Assembly: GCA_022478985.1 (NCBI GenBank)
Contig: JAKSZP010014514.1
Coordinates: 174,248 to 238,247, forward strand
Source of the DNA: Massospora cicadina
Lineage: Eukaryota > Entomophthoromycota > Entomophthoromycetes > Entomophthorales > Entomophthoraceae
Direction: 5' to 3'
Length of the DNA stretch: 64,000 nucleotides
The notes under the pieces are model-generated. The model was not told where the DNA came from. It was given only the letters and a program-made list of their open reading frames with translations, and did not search any database. The position numbers and the translations under genes were made by a program. Of this stretch, positions 1 to 9,867 are shown in pieces (position 1 is the stretch's first letter; each line of letters opens with the position of its first letter).

Positions 1-419
1 GCAGGAGCTCCATAACAACAACCACTTCCCCCGTGAGCCTTCATCCAGAGTCTCATCTAGCATAGGCGGCATACCAGATTATATTTGATTTATAAATCTA
101 ATCATCTACTGCCAAACGCTGAATATAACGTAGCGTTCCGCTTAACAATAGCCATGATCAATATCAACTGTCTGCTGTAATCTTACATGGTGGAGGAGGA
201 TAAGGATTTGGAAGTATGGTTGGACAATATTCTGATGAGGGATGGGTATTCAAGCAAACGTCTCATATTGCCTCGCTATTTTTTTTGTTTAGAAGACTGA
301 TGGGACGCTGTTGCCATGCATTAACTAAATCCAGTTTGAATAATATCACAGTGCACAACCTCTATTTCTCCCCCTCAAACAGAAAATCAGCTAGGAAATC
401 TCAAGATTTTGGTTGTTTT

Positions 420-1430
420 AAGCTCAAACTTATAAATGCTATTAAACAAATTAGTTGGCCAAGGAACAGGAATGGCTTACCGCCATTCATACTAGGAGAG
501 GCATATTTCAGTTTTGGGTGATGCCTTTTGGCCCAAAGAATGCTCCCACCACATTTCAGCGGATGATTGATAATGTGCTCAGGGACATTAGGTTACCTGC
601 ATGGTGGCATATAACGATGATATTTTATCCATTCCCTCACTTCTAAGAAGCACAATAAAGACTTGAAGGCGGTGCTGGACACTCTACACAAGGAGAACTT
701 TATATCAAGCCATCTAAGTACGAGTTCTTCCAGGTTGAGATTACCTTTCTGGGTGATCTAGTCTTAAAAGAAGGTTATGCCATACTCCAAGAAATTTCAA
801 GGCCATCCTCAAATGGACTACTCCCACAACCCAAAAAAGATGAAGAGCTTTTTGGGCACCATTATCTTCTTGAAATTTTTTTCCCCGCCCCTTCACAGCT
901 GGACACACCTTTGCAATTCCTGATGGGGGAAAATGGGCCATTCTGCTGGACAGAGGAGTGCCAGCAGGCATTTGAGGCCAATAAGCAGGTGTTTTTGTCT
1001 CCCCAAGTTCTTAAGCACTATGACCTCACCAAGCCATTTAATGTAGAATTTGACGCCTAATCCTCTGTGGTGGAGGCAGTTCCTCTAGAAGCATGATGAG
1101 CTTAAACACCCAGTTGCTTACTTTTCCCACAAGTATTTTCTTCCAAACAAACCTAGGGCCATCTATGATAAGGAGTTGGCCGCCGTGGCATGGGCTCTAA
1201 CCCACTGACGGTACCTTCTGAAAGGTGCTCAGCATGAGGTATCTGTGAAGATGGATCATCAAGAGCTTTTGTACTTTTTAAGCCTCAGAAGCTGGCACAC
1301 CATCAAGATTGAATGTCTCTTGACCTTTGTTTCTTTAATTTTAAGTATAATTTTTTGAAAGGAGCACTGAATGCGCTCCTCAACTTTCTGAGTCACAATG
1401 CTGCACTGTCTGGTGGAGGCGGATGAACAA
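420..1430 (+). pseudogene. Gypsy-1 RT and RNase H fragments
   Basis: The RT palm is visible at about 455-600 with the motifs WLTAIHTRRGIFQFWVMPFG and NAPTTFQRMIDNVLRDI. Just downstream the frame slips and the catalytic box reads AYNDDILSIP (about 605-640), so both aspartates of the Y-x-D-D motif survive although the frame does not. RNase H follows at about 1010-1330 with VEFDA, KELAAVAWALTH and DHQELLYF, then the tether segment FNFKYNF. These enzymes copy the element RNA into DNA and remove the RNA strand. Frame changes and internal stops make the segment non-functional. It belongs to the same family as Gypsy-2, which keeps a similar RNase H end. Confidence 0.85.
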
Positions 1431-1639
1431 AAACTAATAACAACTATTATGCCAGCCCAAATCTTAGCTAATACTCCTTACACAATTTCAGAGTTGAATT
1501 TGGATCTTGCGCGCGCTTCTGGTTTTTGATAGTCCTAGCAGCCTAGATGGCTTGTGCAAAGTCTAAAGCTATTGGATCAGTTAGAAATTCAATTGCACAA
1601 GTGGCCCCTCTATCTCTTGGTGGAGGGGCACATTCTTTT

Positions 1640-2880
1640 TAGGTCACGCCTGTAGATGCCGCCCATCCTCCACAATGAAGTTATTTAGATGCACCATGAC
1701 CCCATGTAGTGGGGCACCCAGGCAATAAAAAATGTCTTTATCTAGTTAAGTGGACGCACAACTGGCTAGGCTTGTATAAAGATATTCTGGCATGAATCAT
1801 GAATTGTGATGTGTGCATGGTTCAAGTTAGATTAGTTGAAATATTAGGTCTTCTTTACCTCCTGAAGCAGGTGGAAGGCCATGGAATTGAGTGTCCATCA
1901 ACTTCATCGTCAAGCTTCCAAGCTCCAATGAGGTTACCGCCATTATGGTGGTAGCAAATCGCTTCACCAAATTCGCCCACTTCATTCCCTGTTCTTCTGC
2001 CATTACCTCCAAGGAGATGGTTAAGCTCTTTGTGCGCCATGTGTTCTCAATGTTTGGGTTGCCAGAAGAGATCTTCAGTGACTGTGGGACCCAGTTTATG
2101 GTGAAATTTCGGAACAAACCCTAGCAATATATAAAATTACGCCGTTTTGTTCAACAGTGTACTATCCTCAATCATATTATCAAATGGAACGGTTTATAAA
2201 AAACCTTAAGCAGTACCTCTAGTGTTATGCCACAGCTTCTCAGGACACCTGAGCAAACAATCTTCTGTTTGCTCATTTTGCATATAACAATGGAATGAAT
2301 GCATCAACAGGGTTCTCTCCCTATGCGGCAACACTGGGATACAATAACTCATTAACAGTGGGGCCATGTTTCCATACAGTGGTATTAGCTGCTATTGACC
2401 ATGCTTAACATATTCGCAGCACCCAGCTTCTGGTTTAGGAGCATCTAACCAAGACTATCAGCGATTACAAGCGTTTTTCAGACCAGAAACATCTCCCAGC
2501 GCACAATATTTATGGTGGAGTTGCACATCATGCTGAATACGCGCCACTTGCAAATGCAGGTGTCTTCACACAAATTTTCAAGCAAATGATCTTGGCCCCA
2601 CCTGGTGAAGGCGGACCTGAGCAGCAGTGAATTTCATTTGAAGCTTAAATCCCATTGGAAGCAACATACCGTGTCCATGCATCGCAATTTTTCCCATTTA
2701 AGGATTATGTTGGAACCTGAGCTGGTCATGATAAAGTGGTTGGAGGAAGCTGTAGTTAACGCCATCTTGGCTTCTTGGTGGTCACGCCATTTGGGTAAAT
2801 ATCTAATGGATTGGAAAGGTTTTTAGGCCTATGAAAACAGTTGGGTCATTACCTGGGACTGCAACAGCTGTTCCATGATG
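1640..2880 (+). pseudogene. Gypsy-1 integrase with C-terminal chromodomain
   Basis: A zinc-finger-like region (about 1680-1830, ending near CDVCMVQ) precedes the catalytic core in the frame 1891-2124, which shows NRFTKFAHFIPCSSAIT and FSDCGTQFMVKF. The first catalytic aspartate, expected in an MDFI-type motif, reads NFI here (D to N). The second (SDCGTQF) and the glutamate of QMERFIKNL (about 2180) remain. The C-terminal part at 2605-2826 has HLKLKSHWKQH followed by HLGKYLMDWKGF, the W-K-G core of a chromodomain. The core substitution and several frameshifts indicate an inactive integrase. Confidence 0.85.
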
Positions 2881-3051
2881 GTGGGGCTTCTACGCCTCTC
2901 ACAGTATAATGCTCCCCCAGCCCCCCAAAAGAACACCACACTGATGCCAATTAAGCTCTTAAGAGCCCACAAAAATGTCACCATTGCTCAACTCCTCAGT
3001 GGTGGTGTTTCTCCTCTTCAAAGAGGAAAGGATGGTATAAGTCTGGGGGAG

Positions 3052-4060
3052 CGTCACCTGCACCAGGCCTTGAGTAATTCCCTTTTCTCATGAAAACGGG
3101 GTCTGAAGAAGGCGGACATCCCTTGTCACCCAGAGCGATTTTGCTTATGTGTGGATAAACGGTGGGTGATGGCCTAACCTTTAAAGATCCTCTTTTCCCT
3201 CACTAAATAACATTAAATGAGCTTGTCCAAGGGATTGGGGGGTGCAGAGGTGGTGGCAGTGAGAGGACGCTAGCAAAAACAATGGCAACTCCGTGGCCCA
3301 GCAACAATGTCAGGGTCTTCACAAAATGTTAAAATCTCAGTAAATTGGGGGGTTTAACTCCACCACTAATTTCAAGTTTTGACAATAAGGCAAAAGAAAT
3401 TTGGTTGAGTTGAAGGGACCAACTCAAGTAAAATCAAATGTGATAAATATCTGACAAACAGTGGGACATGGCCCCCTGTAGTCTGGCCATGAGCGCTACC
3501 AGTCATCTGACAAAAAAATTATTATCAAGACAAGAAAAATCGTAGTGGAAGGAACAATTAAGTGATGAATTTCAAGAGAGAGTTGGATGGCCAGAGGAAG
3601 GTCAATTTGGCATCAAGTTATTTGTGAGATCTCATTATGCCAGAAATTAAATGGTTTCATAATTAATTTGTTTATGCATCCTCAGTACTTCCCCCAAGTC
3701 TCTAGGCCTTGAGACAATTAGTTTATACTGTACAATTGTAGTTAATTATTTCTTTTTTTGTTTTAATAAACAGCTCGCTCCCAACCAAAAATTTATATTC
3801 TGTTAAAATTTTCCAGCATTCATTGCCTCAACAACCCAACCCATGTTTCTCAGGTTGGTCACAATTGGGACCCAGTAACTGTTTTCACCGCGCTGCTCCC
3901 CACCTTTATCAATTGGGATATCATATGCGTGACTTGTTGGGATATCCCATTTGCTAGTGCTCTCTGGAATAAAGATGTGCCAATGATGTTGGAGAACTTA
4001 TCTCACCGTTGGCGAGGTTTTGCGACCTTGCCACCCAATTTATCACTAGTAGTCCTGTGG
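3052..4060 (+). repeat. Probable LTR between the Gypsy-1 pol and the downstream gag
   Basis: No coding region is seen. It begins right after the purine tract (GTCTGGGGGAGC) that follows the Gypsy-1 chromodomain and ends shortly before gag-like coding sequence. An AATAAA lies near 3766. No second copy of this LTR is in the window, so both ends are estimates. Confidence 0.4.
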
Positions 4061-4079
4061 TGAATTCCGGATCCTCCAT

Positions 4080-4860
4080 TGTGGCCAAAGAGTCCCCTGT
4101 ACCCAAATATTCTGGTTCCTCAGGGGCCGTTGTTTGTTGCTTGTCAGATTAATGATTATGGCATCCACCATCCATCATTTTCTGTTTGCCTCCCATCGCC
4201 TTATTACCAAGTCACGTGGACAGTAATGCCCTTGGAATTCTGGTTTATCTTCTGGGCGCTCACGCACCCCAACTGGCAGGCCAGTCTTAATAGTATCTGC
4301 CAGATCTTTGACTCATTGGCGCTTATAATCAAGAGAGTCAAGGTATTAAGTTGGCTGTAATAACAATGAGACACCAAGGAGAGTCAGTACAGGAAAATGG
4401 AGAGAGTGCTGAGGCATTTGTGTTGGATTTTCTATCACTAAAACAGAAACTAGTATTGGAACAGGAAAACAGAGAGAAAGCCAAAGCATTTGGGTTAATT
4501 GGCCTGATTTTATAATATAAAAGCTTTGGCTAAGCTGGCCTGAGAAAATTATTTGGAAATTCAGCTAACTTCCTAAAGAAAACGAGAATGGATGCAATGA
4601 TTCTATTTCAGCTGGTCTAGCTTTTGTCAGAATAGTAAGGAGTTTTAGTGCAGAGAAACAAGATGTGTCAGAGGCTTCTCGTTTAGCTGTTCTGTTATAT
4701 CATTGAAACAGCAAGGATCCTCAGCATAGTGAAGCGAAAAGAACTCAGAGGCTTTTGATTTTATTCATCAATGGAACAGCGAGGAGCCTTGTGTCAGGAA
4801 ATGAAAGAGGCGCGGATGCATCAGGTTCAGCAGCTCCAGTTTCGTCACTAGAGCATCAAG
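4080..4860 (+). pseudogene. Degenerate gag (capsid-like) fragment
   Basis: A + strand stretch reads ESVQENGESAEAFVLDFLSL followed by KQKLVLEQENREKAKAFGL (about 4384-4510). The spacing resembles the Retrotrans_gag capsid family, where a Q-G-E-S motif leads into F-x2-L and ends in F-x2-G-L. The preceding frame 4079-4360 probably continues the same protein. Two weak duplications are visible, at about 4391/4461 and 4703/4769. It is the 5' coding part of a gypsy element whose remainder is not contiguous here; the Gypsy-2 insertion begins at 5359. Confidence 0.5.
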
Positions 4861-5358
4861 GATCCTTGGCGCTAGGAAAAGTGACAGGTGTGAGGTATTT
4901 GGTTTGGTTGATTTAATTAGCTCATTGATTTTTTATTGGGTTTCAAGATAGCTAATATTTAGCTGCAATAAGCCCAGGTATGACCAACTTATTCCAGGTC
5001 TTATATGTCATGGGATATTTTTGAAAGAGCGTCTTCTGGATCTGTACCATTATTTTTAATAAAAGTATTTTGATATTTCAGTTATGACTTAATATGTCAA
5101 ATCTAGTTCTTTGAGTGTTACACCATTTCTCTCAATCATAATATCATCCTCATCTGCGATTCTTTCTGCAGCATCATATGCATAGTCAATAATTAATAGG
5201 AGCTTCTGCTTTGCTGAAGCATATATTAAGCGTCTATTATGCTTTGCAGCTCATCTTTTCTATTAATTTTTAATTGTTTGGCTAGTTTTAAACACGAGTT
5301 GTCCAAGGTTTCTTAGATAAAAGTTTGGGCTTTATAAAATTTGCCACTGGTAAACCAC
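4861..5358. other. Non-coding gap, no recognisable feature
   Basis: AT-rich sequence between the gag remnant and the left LTR of Gypsy-2. I see no open frame with family resemblance and no structured repeat. Confidence 0.5.
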
Positions 5359-6520
5359 TGTCAGGAAAACAGCAAGTTATATTTAGATCAGCATTCCAGT
5401 TTGAGTGTTGAAACACCCAAATGCCAAGCCTGAATGCCAGTGGCACTGCTTCTGGTGCAACGGTTAAAAAACCAAGAAGGGATTTCATCAATAAGCGCCT
5501 ATGAGTTGTGATCATGTATAGGAACTTAGCAATGAACCAGGTAAACACGGCCATGGGTCCCATGAGTTGTAGAAATATATTCTAAAAGCGGTGGTTTTTA
5601 TTTTATACATAATAGAAGCTGGAATTGGGTATTTAGATTTTATTGATAAGTAAAACTAAAGAAAATCAACCAAAGATTTTCTCAGTGCAATTCAACTGAT
5701 TAAATAGAGTTCCATTTGATTAGATATCAAACCAGGGATTGGGGCCTAAACTTTTTTAACCCAGTGAATTTTTAAAGGAGGTAATAAATATCAACTTAAA
5801 TCAGAACTGACATCAAAACAATTGGCAGCGGCCTGAGTCACTATTGGTTCACCCATGAACGCCTGACCTGAGGTTTTACTGCGTTTATGGCAGTTAGTGT
5901 GATGGCATCTGGCCCAATGGGCAATGGGGATCCCCCAGGGCCACCCCACATATGGATGGTCCCAACAGGTTGGAAAGGGTTTGGGATTGCCAACCTGACC
6001 ATGCTCAATTGCTGAGGCGTTCATTTAACCAATTTGGATTCCTTGAGCAAATGATCCCAATTTTTGTGATGAAGTTTTTGATTTATTGGCTATTATCTCC
6101 TTAGTGATACATGCCTGTTGGGAACAAGGCCTGATGATTTTGAGAGGAATTTAGGATTGCATCCATACTGCTCAAAGGTTTGATACCATTGGCGAATATG
6201 ACCAAGGATTTGATGCTTGTCCCCTTTTGACTATTAATTGTAAGCCCGTTGGACCTTATTTTTGTAGATTTCAGACATTTTAGCTTCATAAGAAATGATT
6301 TATATAAAGATTTCTTAACTTTGGTGAACTAATTTGGTGGTGGCAAGCACTAGAACTGGGGAGTAATCTTCAGAGGGTGCGCTGTTACCCAACCCTCATC
6401 AACCACATGGGCAAGGTCGCCCTGTGTGACGAGGGGTACATCTGCCCTCTTTGGACCCTTTTTGTTAGGAAATGGGAAATTACCAGATCCTTACATAGGG
6501 GACGTTCCCCTGGACTTACA
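5359..6520 (-). repeat. Gypsy-2 3' LTR
   Basis: Direct repeat of 13385-14539. Shared landmarks include GTTGAAACACCCAAATGCCA near 5413/13430, the block GAGGGGTACA near 6430/14450, and the end GGGGACGTTCCCCTGGA. On the + strand it starts TGTCAGG and ends TTACA. Divergence is clearly visible, so the insertion is old. Confidence 0.85.
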
Positions 6521-6599
6521 TTACCCATTACTATTGCCAGAGGAGGGGCACCACCGCCGGGAAACTTATTGAGGGCAACATTTTTGTGACCTTAGACAA

Positions 6600-7600
6600 C
6601 TTGTTTGTCATCAAAGCTGCAACCTTTGCGGGGGGACGGGGAGCATTGGGATGAGACATGTGGAAAGTCTCGACCAATTCCATGCAGTTTGCACAATCAT
6701 GGGCCTTGACCCGGCTGTTCTCATAGGCTGGATAGCCCTTTCAAGAAACGAGATACTGGACTGACTTCTAAGATCTGTGGGATGCTAAAATGCTCTCTAC
6801 TTGGCCTCCTCCACATCCTCAATCACTCTTAACTCAGAATCTGAGGGGATAGTCCCCTTGAATGATAACATCTGAGATGCGTGATAAACTTGATGTTGTT
6901 TCCAGTGAGATGGCAACTTTAGTTGGAAAGAACTGTTCCCAAATCCTTCTCCACCAAGTGGGGCCCTGAAAGTTTGCTTAAAACTTCTGGGAGGGTACCT
7001 GAATCTACAAATGGTGTGTATCAAGTATGACATGAACCTACCACAATTTCATGAGCGGTTAGCCGTTTCTGATCCACAAAACACTTATAGTTACCAATTG
7101 CCTTAGTGAGATGCTCTGCACCAAAACTAGGTAGACCAAACATAGAAAATACATGGCGCATGAAAAGACGGGCAGTTTATTCTGAAGAAATGGCAGATGA
7201 GCAAGGGATAATTAGGGCAAATTTTGTAAACCAATCAACCACCACCTTCACTGCAGTAAACCTGCTTTAACAGGTTAGTTTGACAATAAAATCCACGGAT
7301 ACCAATGTACATGGAACCTTGGCCTGTTGTAATGGATGAAGGAGACCAATCCTTCCTGAATGATCTAACTTGACCCATGTGCAGGTAAAACAATTGGCAA
7401 TCCAGGACGTTTCATCTTTTGACAAGCCTGCCCAATTATAGTACGTTTAATCAAATTGATACACTTCTTATTCCCCAGATTATTGACTGTGGGGGATTGT
7501 GATGATCCCGAAAACTTTAGCTCTAACAAGAGGAGAAACTCACACCTGCAACCAAAATGAATAAGACCCTCTGCCAAGGAATATAGGAAATGCTTATGAG
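6600..7600 (-). pseudogene. Gypsy-2 integrase and chromodomain
   Basis: On the minus strand the zinc-binding region is in 7365-7600 (NNLGNKKCINLIKRT, then a C-x2-C pair). The core follows at about 7040-7360 with motifs like FIVKLT and MRHVFSMFGLP. The C-terminal domain at 6797-7033 reads SSFQLKLPSHWKQHQVYHAS, as in Gypsy-1. It runs into a chromodomain at about 6640-6790 with SVQYLVS, KGYPAYEN and MELVETFHMSHP. The chromodomain tryptophan codon before KGYP is a stop. Integrase inserts the cDNA and the chromodomain would bind modified histone. Multiple stops and frameshifts make it inactive. Confidence 0.85.
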
Positions 7601-7893
7601 CTGTGAGGGACATTTATTTCAACAGCTCCAACCCTTTGGGATAGGTCAATTTGGGCAGCTAAAACCCGTGAAATAAGTGGCGCATTGGGAGCCAAGTCAA
7701 CTGATGAGACCACGCTAGGGGTGATGGATAAGATTTGGTTGGGAGGGTTAATGGTAACAAGATATACCTCCTTTGAATCTACAAGATAATGGTCAGGGTT
7801 ACAACTTAAGAAGTTGGGAAGAACATCCAACGATCCATTCACAAAATCATATTTGAAGTTAAAGCTACACAAATCCTGATAGGTTTGATCTTG
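7600..7893 (-). pseudogene. Gypsy-2 RNase H C-terminal segment and linker
   Basis: Minus-strand frame reading RQDQTYQDLCSFNFKYDF, then VNGSLDVLPNFLSCNPDHY, which matches the R-Q-x-R-W ... ADALSR end of gypsy RNase H in spacing. It continues the RNase H found at 9099-9490 once LTR-F (7899-9093) is removed: the residues KLAH at the far side join RQDQ here. The open frame extends about 10 codons past the LTR boundary, so its apparent start is not real. Confidence 0.85.
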
Positions 7894-7898
7894 CCTAT

Positions 7899-8780
7899 TG
7901 TAACGGTCAAGGCGTTGCCTGACCATCTAATTGCCCTAGTCTTCCCTAGGGCGATAGTTGAGGCCAAGGGAGAGGGGCTCAACAGCTACAATTTTTGTAA
8001 ATGGCAATCTGATGAATCACATGCCCCAAAATCGAAGTAAATTAAAAATTGCAAGGCTGACGAGGAAGGAAAGCCTCAAAAATGGCGCTCTGGCCAACCA
8101 GATGCCGCCAAATTGAATATTTCCAAATGTGGCGATGAGTGATCAGACCCTCAGACACAAATTTCTGGCCAACCAGTTACGGCCAAGTTTGACACCCAAA
8201 AGTGTATCAACAAGGATGAAAATCCTTGTAAATGGCGCTCTGGCCAACCAGATGCTGCCAATTCAAATATTACTAAATGTGGTGATGAGGGAGCGGACTG
8301 GACTCAAATTTCCGGCTAATCAGGTGTGGCCAAACCCGGAGGTCTCTTGAAAGTAACAACAAGGATGAAAATCCTTGCAAATGACGCTCTGGCTAACCAG
8401 TAGCCGCTAAACAAAATATTACCAAAAGGGGCAATAAGGATAACCCTCTAGAATGGCGCTCTAGCCAATCAGATGCCGCCAAACCCCAGTTGGTAATATT
8501 GAGGAATATGGACGAAGAGAACGGCCTGTGCTTTGAGAACAAATCAAAGCCAAAAAATAAATGTGGAAAAGTTTCTGCAACCCCAAGGGTACCCAGTCCT
8601 AGTTTGAGAGCAGGCCTTGACAATGAAATTGAGGGTCTAGATCCTCGAGTTATACCTGTCAATGAGAAGATGCCTGCAGACTCCGCGGGGAACAAGACCC
8701 GCTCTTCCCCCCAAGCTCAGTATAAATCTGAGCTGGCGAAACTGTGTAAAGCATTTTTGTCTTCTAGAATATCCAAATAA
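7899..8780 (+). pseudogene. U3-embedded reading frame of LTR-F, decayed copy
   Basis: The frame that is open in the 63.2-kb copy can be followed here as VTVKALPDH, FPRAIVEAKGEGLN, the 25-residue repeats, then KCGKVSATPRVPSPSLRAGL and KSELAKLCKAFLSS. It is interrupted by stops near 8037, 8139, 8318 and others. The stretch 8490-8780 is still open (96 codons). The length of the repeat (75 bp) preserves frame. No start codon lies near the LTR left end, so in the parent element translation may have entered from internal sequence. I recognise no protein family. A non-coding enhancer-like repeat is the alternative. Confidence 0.45.
8001..8525 (+). repeat. 75-bp tandem repeats in the U3 of LTR-F
   Basis: Seven units start near 8001, 8081, 8158, 8231, 8304, 8380 and 8452, at spacings of 72-80 bp. 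The core is GCTCTGGCCAACCAGATGCC or a degenerate form such as TTTCTGGCCAACCAG. In one frame each unit encodes about 25 residues with the core SGQPDAAK-x-N-I-x-K. Units 2, 4 and 7 are most alike and alternate with more diverged units, hinting at a 150-bp higher-order unit. The copy at 63.3 kb has about four units, so unit number varies between copies. Confidence 0.85.
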
Positions 8781-8790
8781 ACTTAATAAA
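8721..8790 (+). promoter_or_regulatory. LTR-F TATA box and polyadenylation signals
   Basis: TATAAA at 8721-8726 lies within CTCAGTATAAATCTGAG, followed by AATAAA at 8776-8781 and 8785-8790. The same arrangement is kept in the second copy (TATAAA at 63845, AATAAA at 63899). This suggests the promoter and 3' processing site of the LTR. Confidence 0.55.
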
Positions 8791-9098
8791 TTTTAAAATA
8801 AATTTTCGAAATTGGAAATCAGTTTATTGAGGCCATAGGGGAAACCACACATGGACAGCAGCTCAGACTTAATATAAGGCTATTCAGTCCTTATATTCTC
8901 TCTTTGGGGGTCAAACCCTCCTGCTGAGCGCCAGCATAGTCCTGACTGTAGCCCAAACTTTTTTTAGTAAAGTGGTTCCCACATAGTCAGATTAGGGACA
9001 TTTCCACAGCCGGATTATCCTGCCTGTGGGCACTTACCTGGGCACTCTTGCCTAACTTCTTTGTGGAAGTGTTCAGAGACCCCATCTGTCATACCTAT

Positions 9099-9851
9099 GA
9101 GCCAACTTCTGTTGTTTGAGGAAGTAGAGAAGAGCTGGATGATCAGTTTGCTTTGTTAACTCATGTTAATCACCCTACAAAAGGTATCGCCAGTGGGTCA
9201 GGGCCCATGCCACAGCTGCCATCTCCTTGTCATAATTGGCCCAAGACTGCTCCATAGGAGAGAAATTTCAGGAAAAGTTGGCGATGGGGTGCTCTAACCC
9301 CTCATGCTCCTAGAGCAATACAGCCTCCACCGCAACAGATGACGCATAACAGGCTACAACATAAGGCTTTGAGGGGTCCGCATGCTTCAGGATAGGGGGA
9401 GACAAAATACCTTTTTAATTGACTCAAATGCCTGCTGACACTCAGGCGTCCAACGAAAGGGAACATTCTTACACATGAATGGATGAAGTGGGGAGGCTAA
9501 TTAGGTTAAGGTAGGGAAAATTTTTTAAGAAAATTATAGTGCCCAAGAAACTCCATAATTGTTTTTGGGTTGTTGGAATGGGCCACTCGTAGATGGTGTC
9601 TAACCAGATAGGAGGAATGGCGTACCTATACTTTAAGACAGATTGCCTTAAAGTGTGACTTCCTCCCAGTAAAACTCACATTTTGAAGGTTTGACAAATA
9701 GGCCCGCCTTAAGTAAAGCTGCCTCAACTGCTTCCAAATCTTTTTCATGTTGTTTGGGAGTTGGGGAAGTGTATCAAGATATCATTGATATAAGCTACCG
9801 TGCTGGTGAACCAGAGATCACCCAACACACTATCTATCATTTTTTGAAATT
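9099..9851 (-). pseudogene. Gypsy-2 RNase H and C-terminal RT
   Basis: Read on the minus strand, 9700-9851 gives FQKMIDSVLGDLWFTSTVAY and NDILI (the second half of the YxDD region, here with N in place of the first D). RT thumb and connection sequences follow. RNase H spans about 9200-9400 with VVACYASSVAVEAVLL, SPMEQSWANYDKEMAAVAWA and LTHWRYLL. The segment joins the RT fingers/palm at 11837-12560 when NL-1 is removed. Several stops are present. Confidence 0.85.
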
Positions 9852-9867
9852 TGGCCAGTTAGCTTTT
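9852..9867. repeat. NL-1 left target-site duplication
   Basis: TGGCCAGTTAGCTTTT; its partner at 11821-11836 is TGGCTGATTCATTTTT. Ten of 16 positions match and five of the six differences are transitions, as expected for an old duplication in a C-to-T-prone genome. Confidence 0.55.

Larger units (their letters stand above)
1..3051 (+). mobile_element. Gypsy-1: 5'-truncated Ty3/gypsy chromovirus, pol remnant
   Basis: A + strand LTR retrotransposon whose left part lies outside the window. Domains appear in the usual Ty3/gypsy order: reverse transcriptase (about 420-780), RNase H (about 990-1420), integrase (about 1680-2420) and a C-terminal integrase/chromodomain segment (about 2600-2880). A purine-rich tract ending at about 3051 is placed like a polypurine tract and precedes the probable 3' LTR. 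The frame changes repeatedly and many stops are present, so this is a dead copy. Chromodomain plus integrase identifies a chromovirus; in that clade the chromodomain guides integration to marked chromatin. The first 400 bases hold nothing I can assign. Confidence 0.85.
7899..9093 (+). mobile_element. Solo LTR-F inserted in the Gypsy-2 RNase H
   Basis: A 1195-bp insertion bounded by a perfect 5-bp duplication, CCTAT (7894-7898 and 9094-9098). It begins TGTAAC and ends CATA (expected CA). A second copy starts at 63229 and begins TGTAACAGCC. The + strand carries TATAAA at 8721 and AATAAA at 8776 and 8785, placing U3 on the left and R/U5 on the right. Most of the U3 (8001-8525) consists of tandem repeats. 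No internal domain follows, so LTR-LTR recombination probably removed the element. Confidence 0.9.

Noticed and set aside
7594..7926. Reading the first residues of the minus-strand frame (VRQRLDRYN) as RNase H
   Set aside because: The same bases begin the LTR-F copy at 63229, and the CCTAT duplication places the LTR border at 7898/7899; RNase H starts at RQDQTYQ.
8001..8525. CRISPR-like array
   Set aside because: The repeats are contiguous degenerate 75-bp units without short conserved repeats and unique spacers, and sit in an LTR of a eukaryotic element.
8393..8695. 100-codon minus-strand frame in LTR-F
   Set aside because: Antisense of the tandem repeats and the conserved U3 frame; repeats free of stops in several frames make this expected.
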